A stretch of 15,205 nucleotides of DNA from Clostridia bacterium. Its GTDB lineage: Bacteria; Bacillota_A; Clostridia; Oscillospirales; CAG-272. The position numbers and the translations under genes are program-made. Positions 1-7,477 of the stretch are shown one piece after another (positions within the stretch are counted from its first letter, which is position 1; every line of letters starts with the position of its first letter). The stretch lies in NCBI GenBank assembly GCA_017652965.1, contig JAGBZZ010000059.1:1-15205 (forward strand), given 5' to 3'. Below the pieces are notes generated by a model that made no database searches, was not told where the DNA came from, and saw nothing but the letters and a program-made list of their open reading frames with translations.

Positions 1-773
1 AATTGCACAGACTCGGGGTTATCGTCGCGGCCCTCCTTACAGTGCTCACGCGTCCAGGCAAGTGCCTTTTCGTAGGCCTCCTTGTCGTAGATGCCCTCCT
101 CCATACGGCGCAGGATCTCGACCTCGTCGACCGACTCGATACGCATGCCGAAGTAGGACTCCATGAAATCCTGATCCATGATCGAGCCGGCAATGCCCAT
201 GCACTGCGAGCCGATCTGCAGGTAGGACTTGCCGCGCATGGTGGCAACGGCAATGGCGGCACGGCCGAAGCGAAGGAGCTTTTCCTTCACGTCCTCGGGG
301 ATGTCGCTGACCATGTTAACGTCCTGCACCTCATGGCCGTAAATGCCGAAGGCGGGAAGCCCCTTCTGGGCGTGGCCGGCCAGCACGGCGGCAAGGTAAA
401 CGGCGCCGGGGCGCTCGGTCCCGTTGAAGCCCCAAACACCCTTGATGGTGTTCGGATCCATGTCCATGGTCTCAGAGCCGTAGCACCAGCAGGGAGTGAC
501 CGACAGGGTGATGTCGACCCCCGCCTTCTTGAACTTGTCGGCGCAGGCGGCAGCCTCGGGCACGCGGCCGATGCTGGAATCGGCGATCACAACGCGGACG
601 GGCTCACCGTTCGAATAGTAGAGATTTTCCTCAAAGAGCTTCTTAGCCGCCTCGGCCATTGCCATCGTCTGCTTTTCGAGGCTCTGGCGAAGCATCATGG
701 GGCCGCAACGGCCATCGATGCAGGGGCGGATGCCGATGACCGGATAGTCACCGATGTATCTGTTTTGTGCCAT
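1..773 (-). CDS. fucI: L-fucose isomerase, N-terminal part (cut by window edge)
   Basis: Converts L-fucose to L-fuculose in the cytoplasm, the first step of L-fucose catabolism; the family is a Mn2+-dependent hexamer. About 257 codons are present, roughly the first 45% of a protein that is usually close to 590 residues. Recognisable family segments in order are [11 protein letters not shown] near the N terminus, [38 protein letters not shown] and [15 protein letters not shown]. The catalytic Glu/Asp/His metal ligands lie in the missing part. The ATG at 771-773 follows a near-perfect AAGGAGG site. The gene has its own consensus promoter in the 88-bp gap behind the AraC-type regulator, so it need not depend on read-through. 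Identification is firm from the conserved N-terminal sequence; an active enzyme cannot be confirmed without the rest. Confidence 0.95.
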   Translation of the reverse strand, partial: MAQNRYIGDYPVIGIRPCIDGRCGPMMLRQSLEKQTMAMAEAAKKLFEENLYYSNGEPVRVVIADSSIGRVPEAAACADKFKKAGVDITLSVTPCWCYGSETMDMDPNTIKGVWGFNGTERPGAVYLAAVLAGHAQKGLPAFGIYGHEVQDVNMVSDIPEDVKEKLLRFGRAAIAVATMRGKSYLQIGSQCMGIAGSIMDQDFMESYFGMRIESVDEVEILRRMEEGIYDKEAYEKALAWTREHCKEGRDDNPESVQ

Positions 774-812
774 GGTATATTCCTCCTTAAAATATGTAAA
801 AGCTTTGATTTT

Positions 813-841
813 ATTATACCTTATTGCCGCCGCCTTGTCAA
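813..841 (-). promoter_or_regulatory. fucI promoter, perfect sigma-A consensus
   Basis: On the minus strand, TTGACA (836-841) and TATAAT (813-818) are separated by exactly 17 bp. Both hexamers match consensus fully. The start codon lies about 40 nt beyond the -10 box, leaving room for a short leader with a strong Shine-Dalgarno site. Such a strong core promoter would be expected to need repression to be sugar-responsive. Confidence 0.85.
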
Positions 842-866
842 TAGGAAAGCGGCCGGCTTGCCTATT
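840..866. promoter_or_regulatory. 27-bp imperfect inverted repeat abutting fucI -35
   Basis: Arms AATAGG and CCTATT flank inner arms AAGC and GCTT around a GGC-type centre; 11 of 13 possible base pairs match. The repeat covers the stop codon of the AraC-type regulator gene (862-864) and overlaps the first two bases of the fucI -35 box. No T-run follows on the minus strand, so it is a poor intrinsic terminator. A regulator-binding operator is the more natural reading, but a 3'-end mRNA stem for the upstream gene is also possible. Confidence 0.5.
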
Positions 867-1599
867 TCTTCCCGGTGGGCAGCCACCTGGCGTATTCTCC
901 GGGCGAAAGGCCGAAGCGCTTTTTGAAATCCCGCGAGAAGTTGGCAAGAGAGGAGTAGGAAAGTGTCTCGGAGATCTCGGTGATGGGGGCGCCGTCTGCA
1001 AGGCGGGCGGCGGCGTATTCAAAGCGGCGGTCGGCATAGTATCTCTTCGGCGAGACACCGAAATCGTGCTTGAAGACCTTATAGAGATAGGACGGGGAAT
1101 AGCCGAAACGGCGCGAGAGCGCCTCGGTAGAGAAGGGGGCGCGGAAATTCTCGTCCAGGTGTGCGCGGATGCGAAGCGAAAGATCCCCTGCGCGGTCATG
1201 CTCGTCCGTGACGTATAGCACGAGGGCCTCGGTCAGGCGGCGCACGGCGGCGTGATCCCCACCCGTGATATAGCGCTGGATGAGGGTCAGAAGGTCGAAA
1301 AGCAGGGGCTCTTTTTCCGGGTCACGCACGATGGGGGCCGAGATCTTCGGTGTGGTGAGAAGATGCAGGTAAAGATGGTCAAGCTTGTCGTCGCTGTCCT
1401 CCCAGATCGAATACACGCAGTCGGCAGGCAGGATATAGAGAAGCCCGGGCATCAGGCGGAACTCTCTTTCTCCGTCACGGTAATAGGCCGTGCCGCCGAG
1501 GATGTAATAAACGCGCGAAAAGGTCGGGCGGTGATTTAAAAAGCCCCACGTGGCGGGTGTAAAGCCGCGCCCGTAGGAAAAGACGGAATTGATCAGCAT
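862..1599 (-). CDS. AraC-family transcriptional regulator
   Basis: A 245-residue DNA-binding regulator, probably of the fucose genes on either side. The N-terminal part (about residues 28-82) looks like the cupin-type sensing domain of AraC proteins, with a beta-rich stretch ending in an LPAD turn. The C-terminal ~100 residues hold the two helix-turn-helix units: about 157-178 ([18 protein letters not shown]) and about 206-228, with the typical [18 protein letters not shown] ending. The ATG at 1597-1599 is chosen because a GAGGT ribosome binding site lies just upstream; an in-frame ATG at 1660-1662 would lie upstream of the mapped promoter. It is divergent from the GH29 fucosidase gene and directly upstream of fucI, which makes L-fucose or a related fucosyl sugar the likely signal. 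That effector is inference. Confidence 0.92.
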   Translation of the reverse strand: MLINSVFSYGRGFTPATWGFLNHRPTFSRVYYILGGTAYYRDGEREFRLMPGLLYILPADCVYSIWEDSDDKLDHLYLHLLTTPKISAPIVRDPEKEPLLFDLLTLIQRYITGGDHAAVRRLTEALVLYVTDEHDRAGDLSLRIRAHLDENFRAPFSTEALSRRFGYSPSYLYKVFKHDFGVSPKRYYADRRFEYAAARLADGAPITEISETLSYSSLANFSRDFKKRFGLSPGEYARWLPTGKK

Positions 1600-1621
1600 G
1601 GGCAATACCTCACTTGCTTCT

Positions 1622-1650
1622 ATTATAAAAAGTGCGTGCGGGCTTGTCAA
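1622..1650 (-). promoter_or_regulatory. Promoter of the AraC-family regulator gene, perfect sigma-A consensus
   Basis: On the minus strand, TTGACA (1645-1650) and TATAAT (1622-1627) are spaced 17 bp. The start codon is only about 22 nt downstream of the -10 box, so the leader is very short and carries just the ribosome binding site. This promoter lies back-to-back with the weaker fucosidase promoter. Confidence 0.85.
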
Positions 1651-1664
1651 TATTTTTCTCAAAA

Positions 1665-1691
1665 ATGATAAGTGTGGGGTGAGATATGATA
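1665..1691. repeat. Direct repeat ATGATA with 21-bp period, candidate activator half-sites
   Basis: ATGATA occurs at 1665-1670 and again at 1686-1691, a 21-bp (two helical turns) period. The second copy ends immediately before the fucosidase -35 element at 1692. AraC-type activators classically bind direct-repeat half-sites with about this spacing, the proximal one touching the -35. The repeat is only 6 bp, so chance cannot be excluded. Confidence 0.4.
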
Positions 1692-1719
1692 TTCAACTTT
1701 TCGGAATATGTGGTAGAAT
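1692..1719 (+). promoter_or_regulatory. Weak promoter of the alpha-L-fucosidase gene
   Basis: TTCAAC (1692-1697) and TAGAAT (1714-1719) are spaced 16 bp. Both elements deviate from consensus, in contrast to the perfect promoters of the divergent regulator and of fucI. The start codon lies about 38 nt past the -10 box. A weak core promoter beside an AraC-type gene suggests activator dependence, which is inference. Confidence 0.5.
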
Positions 1720-1756
1720 AAAGGTAACCTTAAAAATTGAATGCGAGGTGCATCTT

Positions 1757-2737
1757 ATGACAAATAAGGAATGGTTCAAGCAAGCGAAATTCGGTATGTT
1801 CATCCACTGGGGTCTTTACTCGGTGCTGGGCGGCCAGTGGAAGCACGGCCCGTACTACCCCTACTACGGCGAGTGGATCCAAAACCGCCTGCAGATCCCG
1901 ATCAAGGAATACGAGCCCCTGACGGCCGCCTTTAACCCCATCTTTTTTGATGCGGAGGAGTGGGTCACGATGGCCAAGGAGGCGGGCATGGAATACCTCG
2001 TGATCACCTCCAAGCATCACGACGGCTTTGCCCTCTTTAAGTCGGAGGTCGATCGCTTCAACGTGGTGGATGCCACCCCCTTTGGCCGCGATATCATTGC
2101 CGAGCTGGCCGCCGCCTGTAAAAAGCACGGCCTGCGCTTCGGCCTTTACTACTCGCAGTACGTAGACTGGCATGAGGAGCATGCCGGCGGCTGGCGTGCC
2201 GACAAGGATGGCCCGTGCAAGACCTGGTCGAACTACTGGGATTTCCCGGATCACTCGGGCAAGGATTTCAACATCGCCTGGGAGAAGAAGCTGAAGCCCC
2301 AGCTGCGTGAGATCCTGACGAGGTACGGCGATATTGCCACCCTGTGGTGCGATACCCCCTACGGTAAAAACGAGGAGGAGAGCCGCATGGTGTATGAGTT
2401 TATCAAGTCGGTAAATCCCGACGTTCTGGTCAATACCCGCGTGGGCAACGGCTACGGTGACTACGTGGTCATGGCCGACAACCAGATCCCGGATGAATTC
2501 ATGGATGCCGGCGTCCTGGCCGAGTCTCCCATCACCCTGAATAAGACCTGGGGCTACCGCGCCTTTGACCAGGATTGGAAGGATGCCGACCGTGTCCTTG
2601 AGATCAAAAAGCATTTGAACGACCGCGGCGTCAATCTTCTCATCAACATTGGCCCCGATCATCTCGGCCGTTTCCCGTCGGGGGCGGTCAAGGTCCTTCG
2701 CGATCTTGCAGAGAGAAGAAGGAACGAGGCCAAATAA
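1757..2737 (+). CDS. Alpha-L-fucosidase, GH29 family, cytoplasmic
   Basis: Hydrolyses terminal alpha-L-fucosyl residues from oligosaccharides. The 326-residue protein carries the GH29 signature at its N terminus (WFKQAKFGMFIHWGLYS, residues 6-22), then TSKHHDGFALF (84-94) and, at 194-199, ATLWCD, where Asp199 occupies the position of the catalytic nucleophile (usually in a WFDG context). Glu256, just ahead of a TWGYR segment, is a plausible acid/base region residue. The protein has only the catalytic barrel and lacks the C-terminal beta-sandwich found in many longer family members. No signal peptide is visible, so it should act on imported fucosides. The ATG at 1757 follows GAGGTG at 1745-1750; the frame is open further upstream but without a good start. 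It is divergent from the AraC-type regulator and ends just before a strong terminator. Confidence 0.93.
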   Translation: MTNKEWFKQAKFGMFIHWGLYSVLGGQWKHGPYYPYYGEWIQNRLQIPIKEYEPLTAAFNPIFFDAEEWVTMAKEAGMEYLVITSKHHDGFALFKSEVDRFNVVDATPFGRDIIAELAAACKKHGLRFGLYYSQYVDWHEEHAGGWRADKDGPCKTWSNYWDFPDHSGKDFNIAWEKKLKPQLREILTRYGDIATLWCDTPYGKNEEESRMVYEFIKSVNPDVLVNTRVGNGYGDYVVMADNQIPDEFMDAGVLAESPITLNKTWGYRAFDQDWKDADRVLEIKKHLNDRGVNLLINIGPDHLGRFPSGAVKVLRDLAERRRNEAK

Positions 2738-2758
2738 TCCCTTCCCGCATAGGGAAAC

Positions 2759-2801
2759 AAAAAAGAGATACCCAAGATAGCAAAGGGTATCTCTTTTTTT
2801 T
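2759..2801. terminator. Bidirectional intrinsic terminator
   Basis: A 13-bp perfect stem (AAAAGAGATACCC at 2761-2773 with its complement at 2785-2797) closes an 11-nt loop and is flanked by A-runs on the left and T-runs on the right. It therefore works in both directions: for the plus-strand fucosidase gene ending 21 nt upstream, and for the convergent hydrolase gene, whose TAA stop (2800-2802) sits at the edge of the T-run. Confidence 0.93.
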
Positions 2802-3738
2802 ACAGGCGCAGGCCTGCTTCAAATTCGCGCAGGGCGTTCAGGTAGGCCTCGGGGTCCCGGGGATAGGCTAAGGCGTGATCTGCCCCCGGGACGGTAATAA
2901 GGTGACAGGGGGCAGCGGCCGCGGCCGAAAGGCGGCGGCTCATCTCACAGGGGACAAAGCCGTCGGCCTCGCCGTGGTAGAGGATCACGGGCAGGCGGGT
3001 ACGGGCGATGGCCGAGAGGGGAGAGGTCTCGTCCGGGTCAAAGTGGCCGAAAAGACGGGCACCGAGACGGACAAAGGGATACAGCAGACGGGCAGGCAGG
3101 CGGCGCGAACGCATGACCGTCATGATAATATCACGCGCCGAGGAGTAGGGGCAATCGGCCAGAATGGCATAGACGTTTTCGGGCAGGGGCTCGCCCGCCG
3201 CCATCAGGACGGTGGCCGCACCCATTGAGACACCCGACAGCATAATGCGCACCGAGGGGCCGAAGGCTTTTATCACGTAGTCCACCCACGAAAGGCAGTC
3301 CCACCTCTCACGAATGCCGAAGGTGATGACCCGCCCCTCGCTTTCCCCCGCGGCGCGCTGGCTGACCACCAGGGCGTTATGCCCGACGGCAAAGGCGCGC
3401 TCGATGGCGCCGCTCATATCCCGCTCGGGGTCTCCGCGGTAGCCGTGAAAGAGGATCTCGATCGGGGCGGCGGGGTCGGTCTCATAGTATCGGCCGCGCA
3501 GGGTCAGCCCGTCACGCGCACACGTCTCACACAGGCGGTAGGGCAGGGCGCGCATGGCGTCGATCCAGGCGATCATTTGAGGGTGAAAGGGGCGGAAGGC
3601 CTCGCCGGGCGGCAGGTGATATTCACCCGTGCCGTCCTCTCGCTTGCGGCGGGAAAGAAAGACGGCGAAAAAGCAAAAGTAGGAAAGCCCCACGGCAAGG
3701 ACAAGGAGAAAAAGAAGGGCAATGGCGGCGTAAAGCAT
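2800..3738 (-). CDS. Membrane-anchored alpha/beta hydrolase
   Basis: A 312-residue serine hydrolase of the alpha/beta fold, resembling the YqkD-like group of Firmicutes. Residues 3-28 form one hydrophobic segment followed by SRRKR, which suggests an N-terminal membrane anchor; with the positive charges after the segment, topology needs checking. The oxyanion region reads LFHGYRGD (96-103), the nucleophile elbow is GVSMG with Ser171, the acid is probably Asp259 in HGEADGFVP, and the base His288 in GADHALAY. The full triad is present, so an active esterase, lipase or peptidase is expected; the substrate cannot be told. It is the last gene of a minus-strand cluster, 14 bp behind a small lipoprotein gene, with a GGGAG ribosome binding site in that gap and a terminator at its end. 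Confidence 0.88.
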   Translation of the reverse strand: MLYAAIALLFLLVLAVGLSYFCFFAVFLSRRKREDGTGEYHLPPGEAFRPFHPQMIAWIDAMRALPYRLCETCARDGLTLRGRYYETDPAAPIEILFHGYRGDPERDMSGAIERAFAVGHNALVVSQRAAGESEGRVITFGIRERWDCLSWVDYVIKAFGPSVRIMLSGVSMGAATVLMAAGEPLPENVYAILADCPYSSARDIIMTVMRSRRLPARLLYPFVRLGARLFGHFDPDETSPLSAIARTRLPVILYHGEADGFVPCEMSRRLSAAAAAPCHLITVPGADHALAYPRDPEAYLNALREFEAGLRL

Positions 3739-3752
3739 GGCGGTCTCCCAAA

Positions 3753-4424
3753 TCAGTGGCGATAGGTGGCAATATACGTGACGGCCGCCCCGTCGGCCGC
3801 GCGGCAGGTGATGCGGGTCTCGGTCGGGCGGAGGTCGGCATCAAAAAGCATCGTCAGGGTAAGGGCGGAAAGCCCCGCGGTCTTCTGGTCGAAAAGCATA
3901 GGCACGGCGCTGTCCTTGACCTCGCCGGAAAGCGAGTAGCCCTCCTCCTCCTCCGCGATGGCAAGCGAGGCGAAGAAGTCGCGGTCGAGGGTCGGATAAC
4001 GGAAGGTGATGGTTTCAAGCTGCATAAGGATATCGTTTGTCACCTCGGGGGAATAGTCGGTCAGGGTATCCCCGATGACGGTGAGATGCCCGGTAAGCGT
4101 TTCGGTGGGCTTGCCCGCCGAAAGAGCGGCATCGACAGACAGAAGCCGCTCGATGCAATAGGTGTAGGAGACCGTCTCGCCCTCTGCGGTAAAGGCAAAG
4201 GTCGAGGTCAGGGTCACGGCGGGGTCTTGGTAGGTGGCCGTCACGGTGGCGGCACTCTCACGCGGGGTGGCCTTTTCTATGGCATCCGAGAGGGCGGAAA
4301 GTGTGGGCAGGGGATCGCTCCCGCCGCCTGCCGTCGTGCCGTTGCCAAGCGGGGCAAGGAGCGCGCAGGAGGAAAGGACAAGCGAGAGAAGCAGCAAAAG
4401 CGCGGTAAGAGAAAATCTTTTCAT
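3753..4424 (-). CDS. Small lipoprotein of unknown function
   Basis: A 223-residue exported lipoprotein. It starts with MKRF, a leucine-rich hydrophobic core and a lipobox-like LSSC with Cys20 as the lipidation site, followed by a flexible Gly/Thr/Pro-rich linker to about residue 40. The rest is rich in alternating Thr/hydrophobic stretches, suggesting a beta-sheet fold, perhaps of the LolA/LppX kind, but I recognise no specific family. The GAGGTG ribosome binding site overlaps the TGA stop of the upstream transglutaminase-like gene (gap 9 nt), pointing to translational coupling. It lies between two other envelope-directed proteins, so a role on the outer face of the membrane is likely. Confidence 0.85.
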   Translation of the reverse strand: MKRFSLTALLLLLSLVLSSCALLAPLGNGTTAGGGSDPLPTLSALSDAIEKATPRESAATVTATYQDPAVTLTSTFAFTAEGETVSYTYCIERLLSVDAALSAGKPTETLTGHLTVIGDTLTDYSPEVTNDILMQLETITFRYPTLDRDFFASLAIAEEEEGYSLSGEVKDSAVPMLFDQKTAGLSALTLTMLFDADLRPTETRITCRAADGAAVTYIATYRH

Positions 4425-4433
4425 AGCGTCACC

Positions 4434-6200
4434 TCACGAGCCGTAAAGACGGCGGAACACAAGCGCCAGCACCGCCAGCACCTCGGTGGCGGCGGTCAAA
4501 AGGCGGGTGTCGGCAAACAGAAGCGAAAACAACGTGTCACCAAAGCCGCTGTTGATCTCGGTTACCCGCCCGTCGTAGGTCGCGCAGGCGGCATCCAAGG
4601 CCTCCTTATCGGTTCGGATGGCATCGGCATCGGCGTACGGCTCGATCGCTCTTGCCTCGGCCACCGCCGCAAGAAAGGCTGCCGCGTCCTCGGCCGCAAG
4701 GGCCCTGGCCACCGCGGCACGGTAATCGTCTGTGCCCGGCATGGGCAGGGGGTCGGTGGGGGTATCGGTGTAGCTGTCTCCGCATACACCGCACAGATGC
4801 AGCGTGTAGCCACCCGCCGTATAGGACGGCGGCACGACCGTGCTTTCATAGGAATGCGGCAGGGTCGGGATGGCCGCGCTTGTGCGCATCCCGCAGGCGG
4901 TACAGCGGAAGTAGCGCGTCCCCTCCTCGCCGCAGGTGGCGGGGATGACGGCGTATTCGAGGTAGGTATGCTCGCCTGTGCAGGGGGGCACGGCGGCGGG
5001 CAGGGGATAGCTGCCGATCTCAAGGCCCGTGCCGTGGATGTCCTGCGCCTCGGCGAAGTAGAGGGTACCGCCGTAGCCGTAAAGGCCAAGCAGGAGGCCG
5101 TCCACGGTATGCACGGTGCTTGCCGTGCCGCTTGCGGGGTCAATGGCCAGGATGCTGTGCGGGGCGTTGGTGTAAAGCAGGCCGCCGTGCGCGGCAAGGC
5201 CGGTGGGCTTTTCGGCAAGCGTCTGCATGCCGGTGCGCCAGCTTCCCTCAACCGTGTAGAGATGGCTTTCCTCCAAAAGCGAGGCGCCAAGGCGGTAAAG
5301 CTTACCGTCCGTGATGCCGTAGGCGATCCCGTCCGAAATGGCGGTGGAGGTGTGGATCTCGTTCAGAAGGATATCGTCGTAGCGGGTGTCGCTGCATACG
5401 ACCCCGCCGTAGTTTTCGCGGTTTCCGTGCCCGGCCGCATCCATGGCGGCATCGCTTTTTAAAAAGCTTGTGTGATGGGCGGTCCCGGGGGCATCCTCGC
5501 CGCCCACCAGGGGGTCACCCCAGGTGACGTCCACGTGGTAGGGGATGCCGTCGAGATAGACGATGTTCCAGATATGCGGCGTGCCGTTATCCTCGCCCGT
5601 TGCGTAGCTTGTCGGGATATCGAAGTGAGAGAGAAGGGCGATATAAACGAGGGTATAGGACTGGCACACCCCCTGCCCCTCGGTCAGGAAGCGGTAGGCA
5701 TCGTAGATCGCCAGGGTGGTGTCGTAGGCAAAGGCGGTGCAGAGGTAATCGTGCAGATAGAGGCAGATCAGCGCCTCCGGCCAGGTCGGGTCTACCCCGG
5801 CCAGGATCTCGTCAAGCGCGATAAGGTAGCGGGCGCGTGCCTCCTCAAGTGCCTCCCCCGTCAAGGTATACTGCGGGACTACGGCCGCCACGATCTCACC
5901 GGTTGACGAGAGGGAATAGCTTTGGTCGAGGTGGAAAAGCTCGGGCACCGAGTAATAAAGGTGTTGCATGGCTGCGCTGACCTCGTCCCTGTCGGCGCGG
6001 AAGGACGAGATATCGATCCTCTCCTCGCCCGCCATCATACCGCGGTACAGCGCGGCCTCCAGGGGCGGAAGACTCTCCCCCACACTGTCAAGCGAGGCCG
6101 TGGGCGTCCCCTCGGCGGCATAGGCGACAGGGGGGAGGGCAGAGGAAAGCAGAAGAAAGAGACAAAGAAGCGCAAGGGCGCGCATCGTATAAGACTTCAT
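4434..6200 (-). CDS. Secreted transglutaminase-like protein with His/Cys modules and C-terminal membrane segment
   Basis: A 588-residue exported protein. Residues 1-29 form a signal peptide ending near VAYAAEG. The transglutaminase/peptidase-like core is at about 140-230, with Cys179 in GQGVCQSY, His209 in TPHIWN and Asp224 in HVDVTWGDP, so the Cys-His-Asp triad is complete. Residues 265-400 carry short repeated strands (for example GIAYGITDGKLYRL) that resemble propeller blades. Two tandem His/Cys modules follow: about 411-448 (C423, C433, C436) and 449-485 (C470, C473). A helical Ala-rich segment (490-550) leads to a hydrophobic stretch at 567-582 followed by RRLYGS, a likely membrane anchor. 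The first ATG is preferred because GGGAG lies 8 nt upstream; an internal Met6 is an alternative. The protein may process or cross-link cell-wall or surface peptides; the substrate is unknown. Confidence 0.88.
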   Translation of the reverse strand: MKSYTMRALALLCLFLLLSSALPPVAYAAEGTPTASLDSVGESLPPLEAALYRGMMAGEERIDISSFRADRDEVSAAMQHLYYSVPELFHLDQSYSLSSTGEIVAAVVPQYTLTGEALEEARARYLIALDEILAGVDPTWPEALICLYLHDYLCTAFAYDTTLAIYDAYRFLTEGQGVCQSYTLVYIALLSHFDIPTSYATGEDNGTPHIWNIVYLDGIPYHVDVTWGDPLVGGEDAPGTAHHTSFLKSDAAMDAAGHGNRENYGGVVCSDTRYDDILLNEIHTSTAISDGIAYGITDGKLYRLGASLLEESHLYTVEGSWRTGMQTLAEKPTGLAAHGGLLYTNAPHSILAIDPASGTASTVHTVDGLLLGLYGYGGTLYFAEAQDIHGTGLEIGSYPLPAAVPPCTGEHTYLEYAVIPATCGEEGTRYFRCTACGMRTSAAIPTLPHSYESTVVPPSYTAGGYTLHLCGVCGDSYTDTPTDPLPMPGTDDYRAAVARALAAEDAAAFLAAVAEARAIEPYADADAIRTDKEALDAACATYDGRVTEINSGFGDTLFSLLFADTRLLTAATEVLAVLALVFRRLYGS

Positions 6201-6241
6201 AGGCGTTCTCCCGTTTTGCGGTGGGCGGCATGGCCGCCGTC

Positions 6242-7441
6242 TTATTCAAAATAGCCGTGGTAAGCGGCACTTTCGGGGGTGGAGCCGAACAGATGGCGGT
6301 AAAGCTCCACAAAGTATCCGTCGGTCATGGAGGCGATATAGTCCACCACCAGCTGGTTAGGCTCGGTGCTTTCGTAGGGGGTCTTTCGCGTATAGTGCGC
6401 GGCATTCACGTAGGCGATATGGTGGGTAAAGATGGGCGACTCCTCCCGTCCTGCGGTCAGATCCTCCAAAAGACGGTGGTAAAGCGCCTCCATCATCGGG
6501 GCGACCGTGCTGTCAAACACACGGCTGACCTTTTCCGACAGGTAGATCCTGCGGTAGTTTTCCTCCTTTGCGGCACTGAGGGCCTCAAAGTGGGCACTGT
6601 CCATGCGGATCACCCGCCCGCCGTAGCTATGCTCGATGATATTCACGATCATGTTGTGGATGATCTCGGCATTGCGGGTGCCGATAAGCAGTGGGGTGAA
6701 GGTCTCCTCCCCCACGATGTGCGCCCGCGCGGCATCCTGCCTGTCCTTGCCAAGATAGGCAATGATATCCGCGATCCGCACGGCACACCCCTCCGGGGTG
6801 GAGGGATGCAGGCGGCGCACGCAGCCCTTGTCCCGATAGGCATCCTCAATAAGGGCATCAAATTCCGAAAATCCCGAAAGCGGATGCGGGCGGTACTCGT
6901 TCTGCTCGCTTTCTCCGTCATGCCCCGCAATGCCCGACAGGGTCTCAAGCGTAATGTTGTAGGGGAAGATCGCGTCCAGCACCCGCACCGAGTGGATATT
7001 GTGCGAGAAGTGGCGCCCGGTGTGTGCGGCGTACAGCTTGTCAAGATACCGCTCCCCCGCATGTCCAAAGGGGGTGTGGCCGATATCGTGCCCAAGGGCA
7101 ATGGCCTCGATAAGGTCAAGGTTCAGCCCCAGTGCCCCCCCGATGGTGCGGGCAATGCGGGACACCAGCTGGACGTGCAGTGCGCGGCGTGCCAGGTCAT
7201 CGTTGCGGTAAAAGGCAAAGACCTGGGTCTTGTCGGCATAGCGGTTGAAGAAGGGGCAGTGCAGGATCTTGTCGATATCCCGCAAAAACGCCCCTCTCCA
7301 AACCGTCCCGCGATCCTTTTCCTCGTCATAGCGGCGGCGTGCCTCCCCGTCACGGGTGGCAACGGCGGGCAGGGTGCCAAGGGCACGATCCTGCCGCAGG
7401 CGCTCCTCTATCTTTGGGGAGAGCGCTTCATAGCGTAGCAT
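6242..7441 (-). CDS. dgt: dGTPase-like HD-domain phosphohydrolase
   Basis: Predicted deoxyguanosinetriphosphate triphosphohydrolase, releasing triphosphate from dGTP or another dNTP in the cytoplasm. The 399 residues include KTQVFAFYRNDD (71-82), the first metal-binding His in RRALHV (His89), the HD pair in LGHDIGHTPFGHAGE (His118-Asp119) and the last metal ligand in RIADIIAYL (Asp225), which is the full H...HD...D set of the dGTPase branch. The start is set at 7441 by a perfect AAGGAGGTG site. The frame stays open to an ATG at 7513, but that would place the start upstream of the preceding gene's terminator. In many Clostridia dgt precedes dnaG and rpoD; here it is followed, 41 bp on, by the transglutaminase-like gene. 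Substrate choice (dGTP or broad dNTP) cannot be judged by eye. No clear promoter is visible just upstream. Confidence 0.9.
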   Translation of the reverse strand: MLRYEALSPKIEERLRQDRALGTLPAVATRDGEARRRYDEEKDRGTVWRGAFLRDIDKILHCPFFNRYADKTQVFAFYRNDDLARRALHVQLVSRIARTIGGALGLNLDLIEAIALGHDIGHTPFGHAGERYLDKLYAAHTGRHFSHNIHSVRVLDAIFPYNITLETLSGIAGHDGESEQNEYRPHPLSGFSEFDALIEDAYRDKGCVRRLHPSTPEGCAVRIADIIAYLGKDRQDAARAHIVGEETFTPLLIGTRNAEIIHNMIVNIIEHSYGGRVIRMDSAHFEALSAAKEENYRRIYLSEKVSRVFDSTVAPMMEALYHRLLEDLTAGREESPIFTHHIAYVNAAHYTRKTPYESTEPNQLVVDYIASMTDGYFVELYRHLFGSTPESAAYHGYFE

Positions 7442-7477
7442 ACGGACACCTCCTTCTAACGGTTTTGTCCTCTTTGC

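Noticed and set aside
1589..1756. Longer fucosidase start upstream
   Set aside because: The extra 56 codons cross the promoter region and are non-homologous in appearance; the ATG at 1757 has a ribosome binding site and the GH29 signature begins at once.
1730..2662. A 310-codon open frame antisense to the fucosidase
   Set aside because: The plus strand encodes an unmistakable GH29 protein; the antisense product resembles no family.
3756..5462. A 568-codon open frame on the plus strand
   Set aside because: It is antisense to the lipoprotein and transglutaminase-like genes, Gly/Arg/His-rich, and shows no domain. The minus-strand genes have signal peptides, catalytic motifs and ribosome binding sites.
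6224..6238. GGCGGC/GCCGCC hairpin between the dGTPase and transglutaminase-like genes
   Set aside because: No T-run follows in the direction of transcription, so it is not a convincing terminator; it may only be a short intercistronic stem in GC-rich DNA.
6242..7441. dGTPase as an anti-phage defence gene
   Set aside because: Some bacterial dGTPases act in defence by depleting dNTPs, but no other defence or mobile-element gene is nearby and the neighbours are envelope proteins, so the context gives no support.
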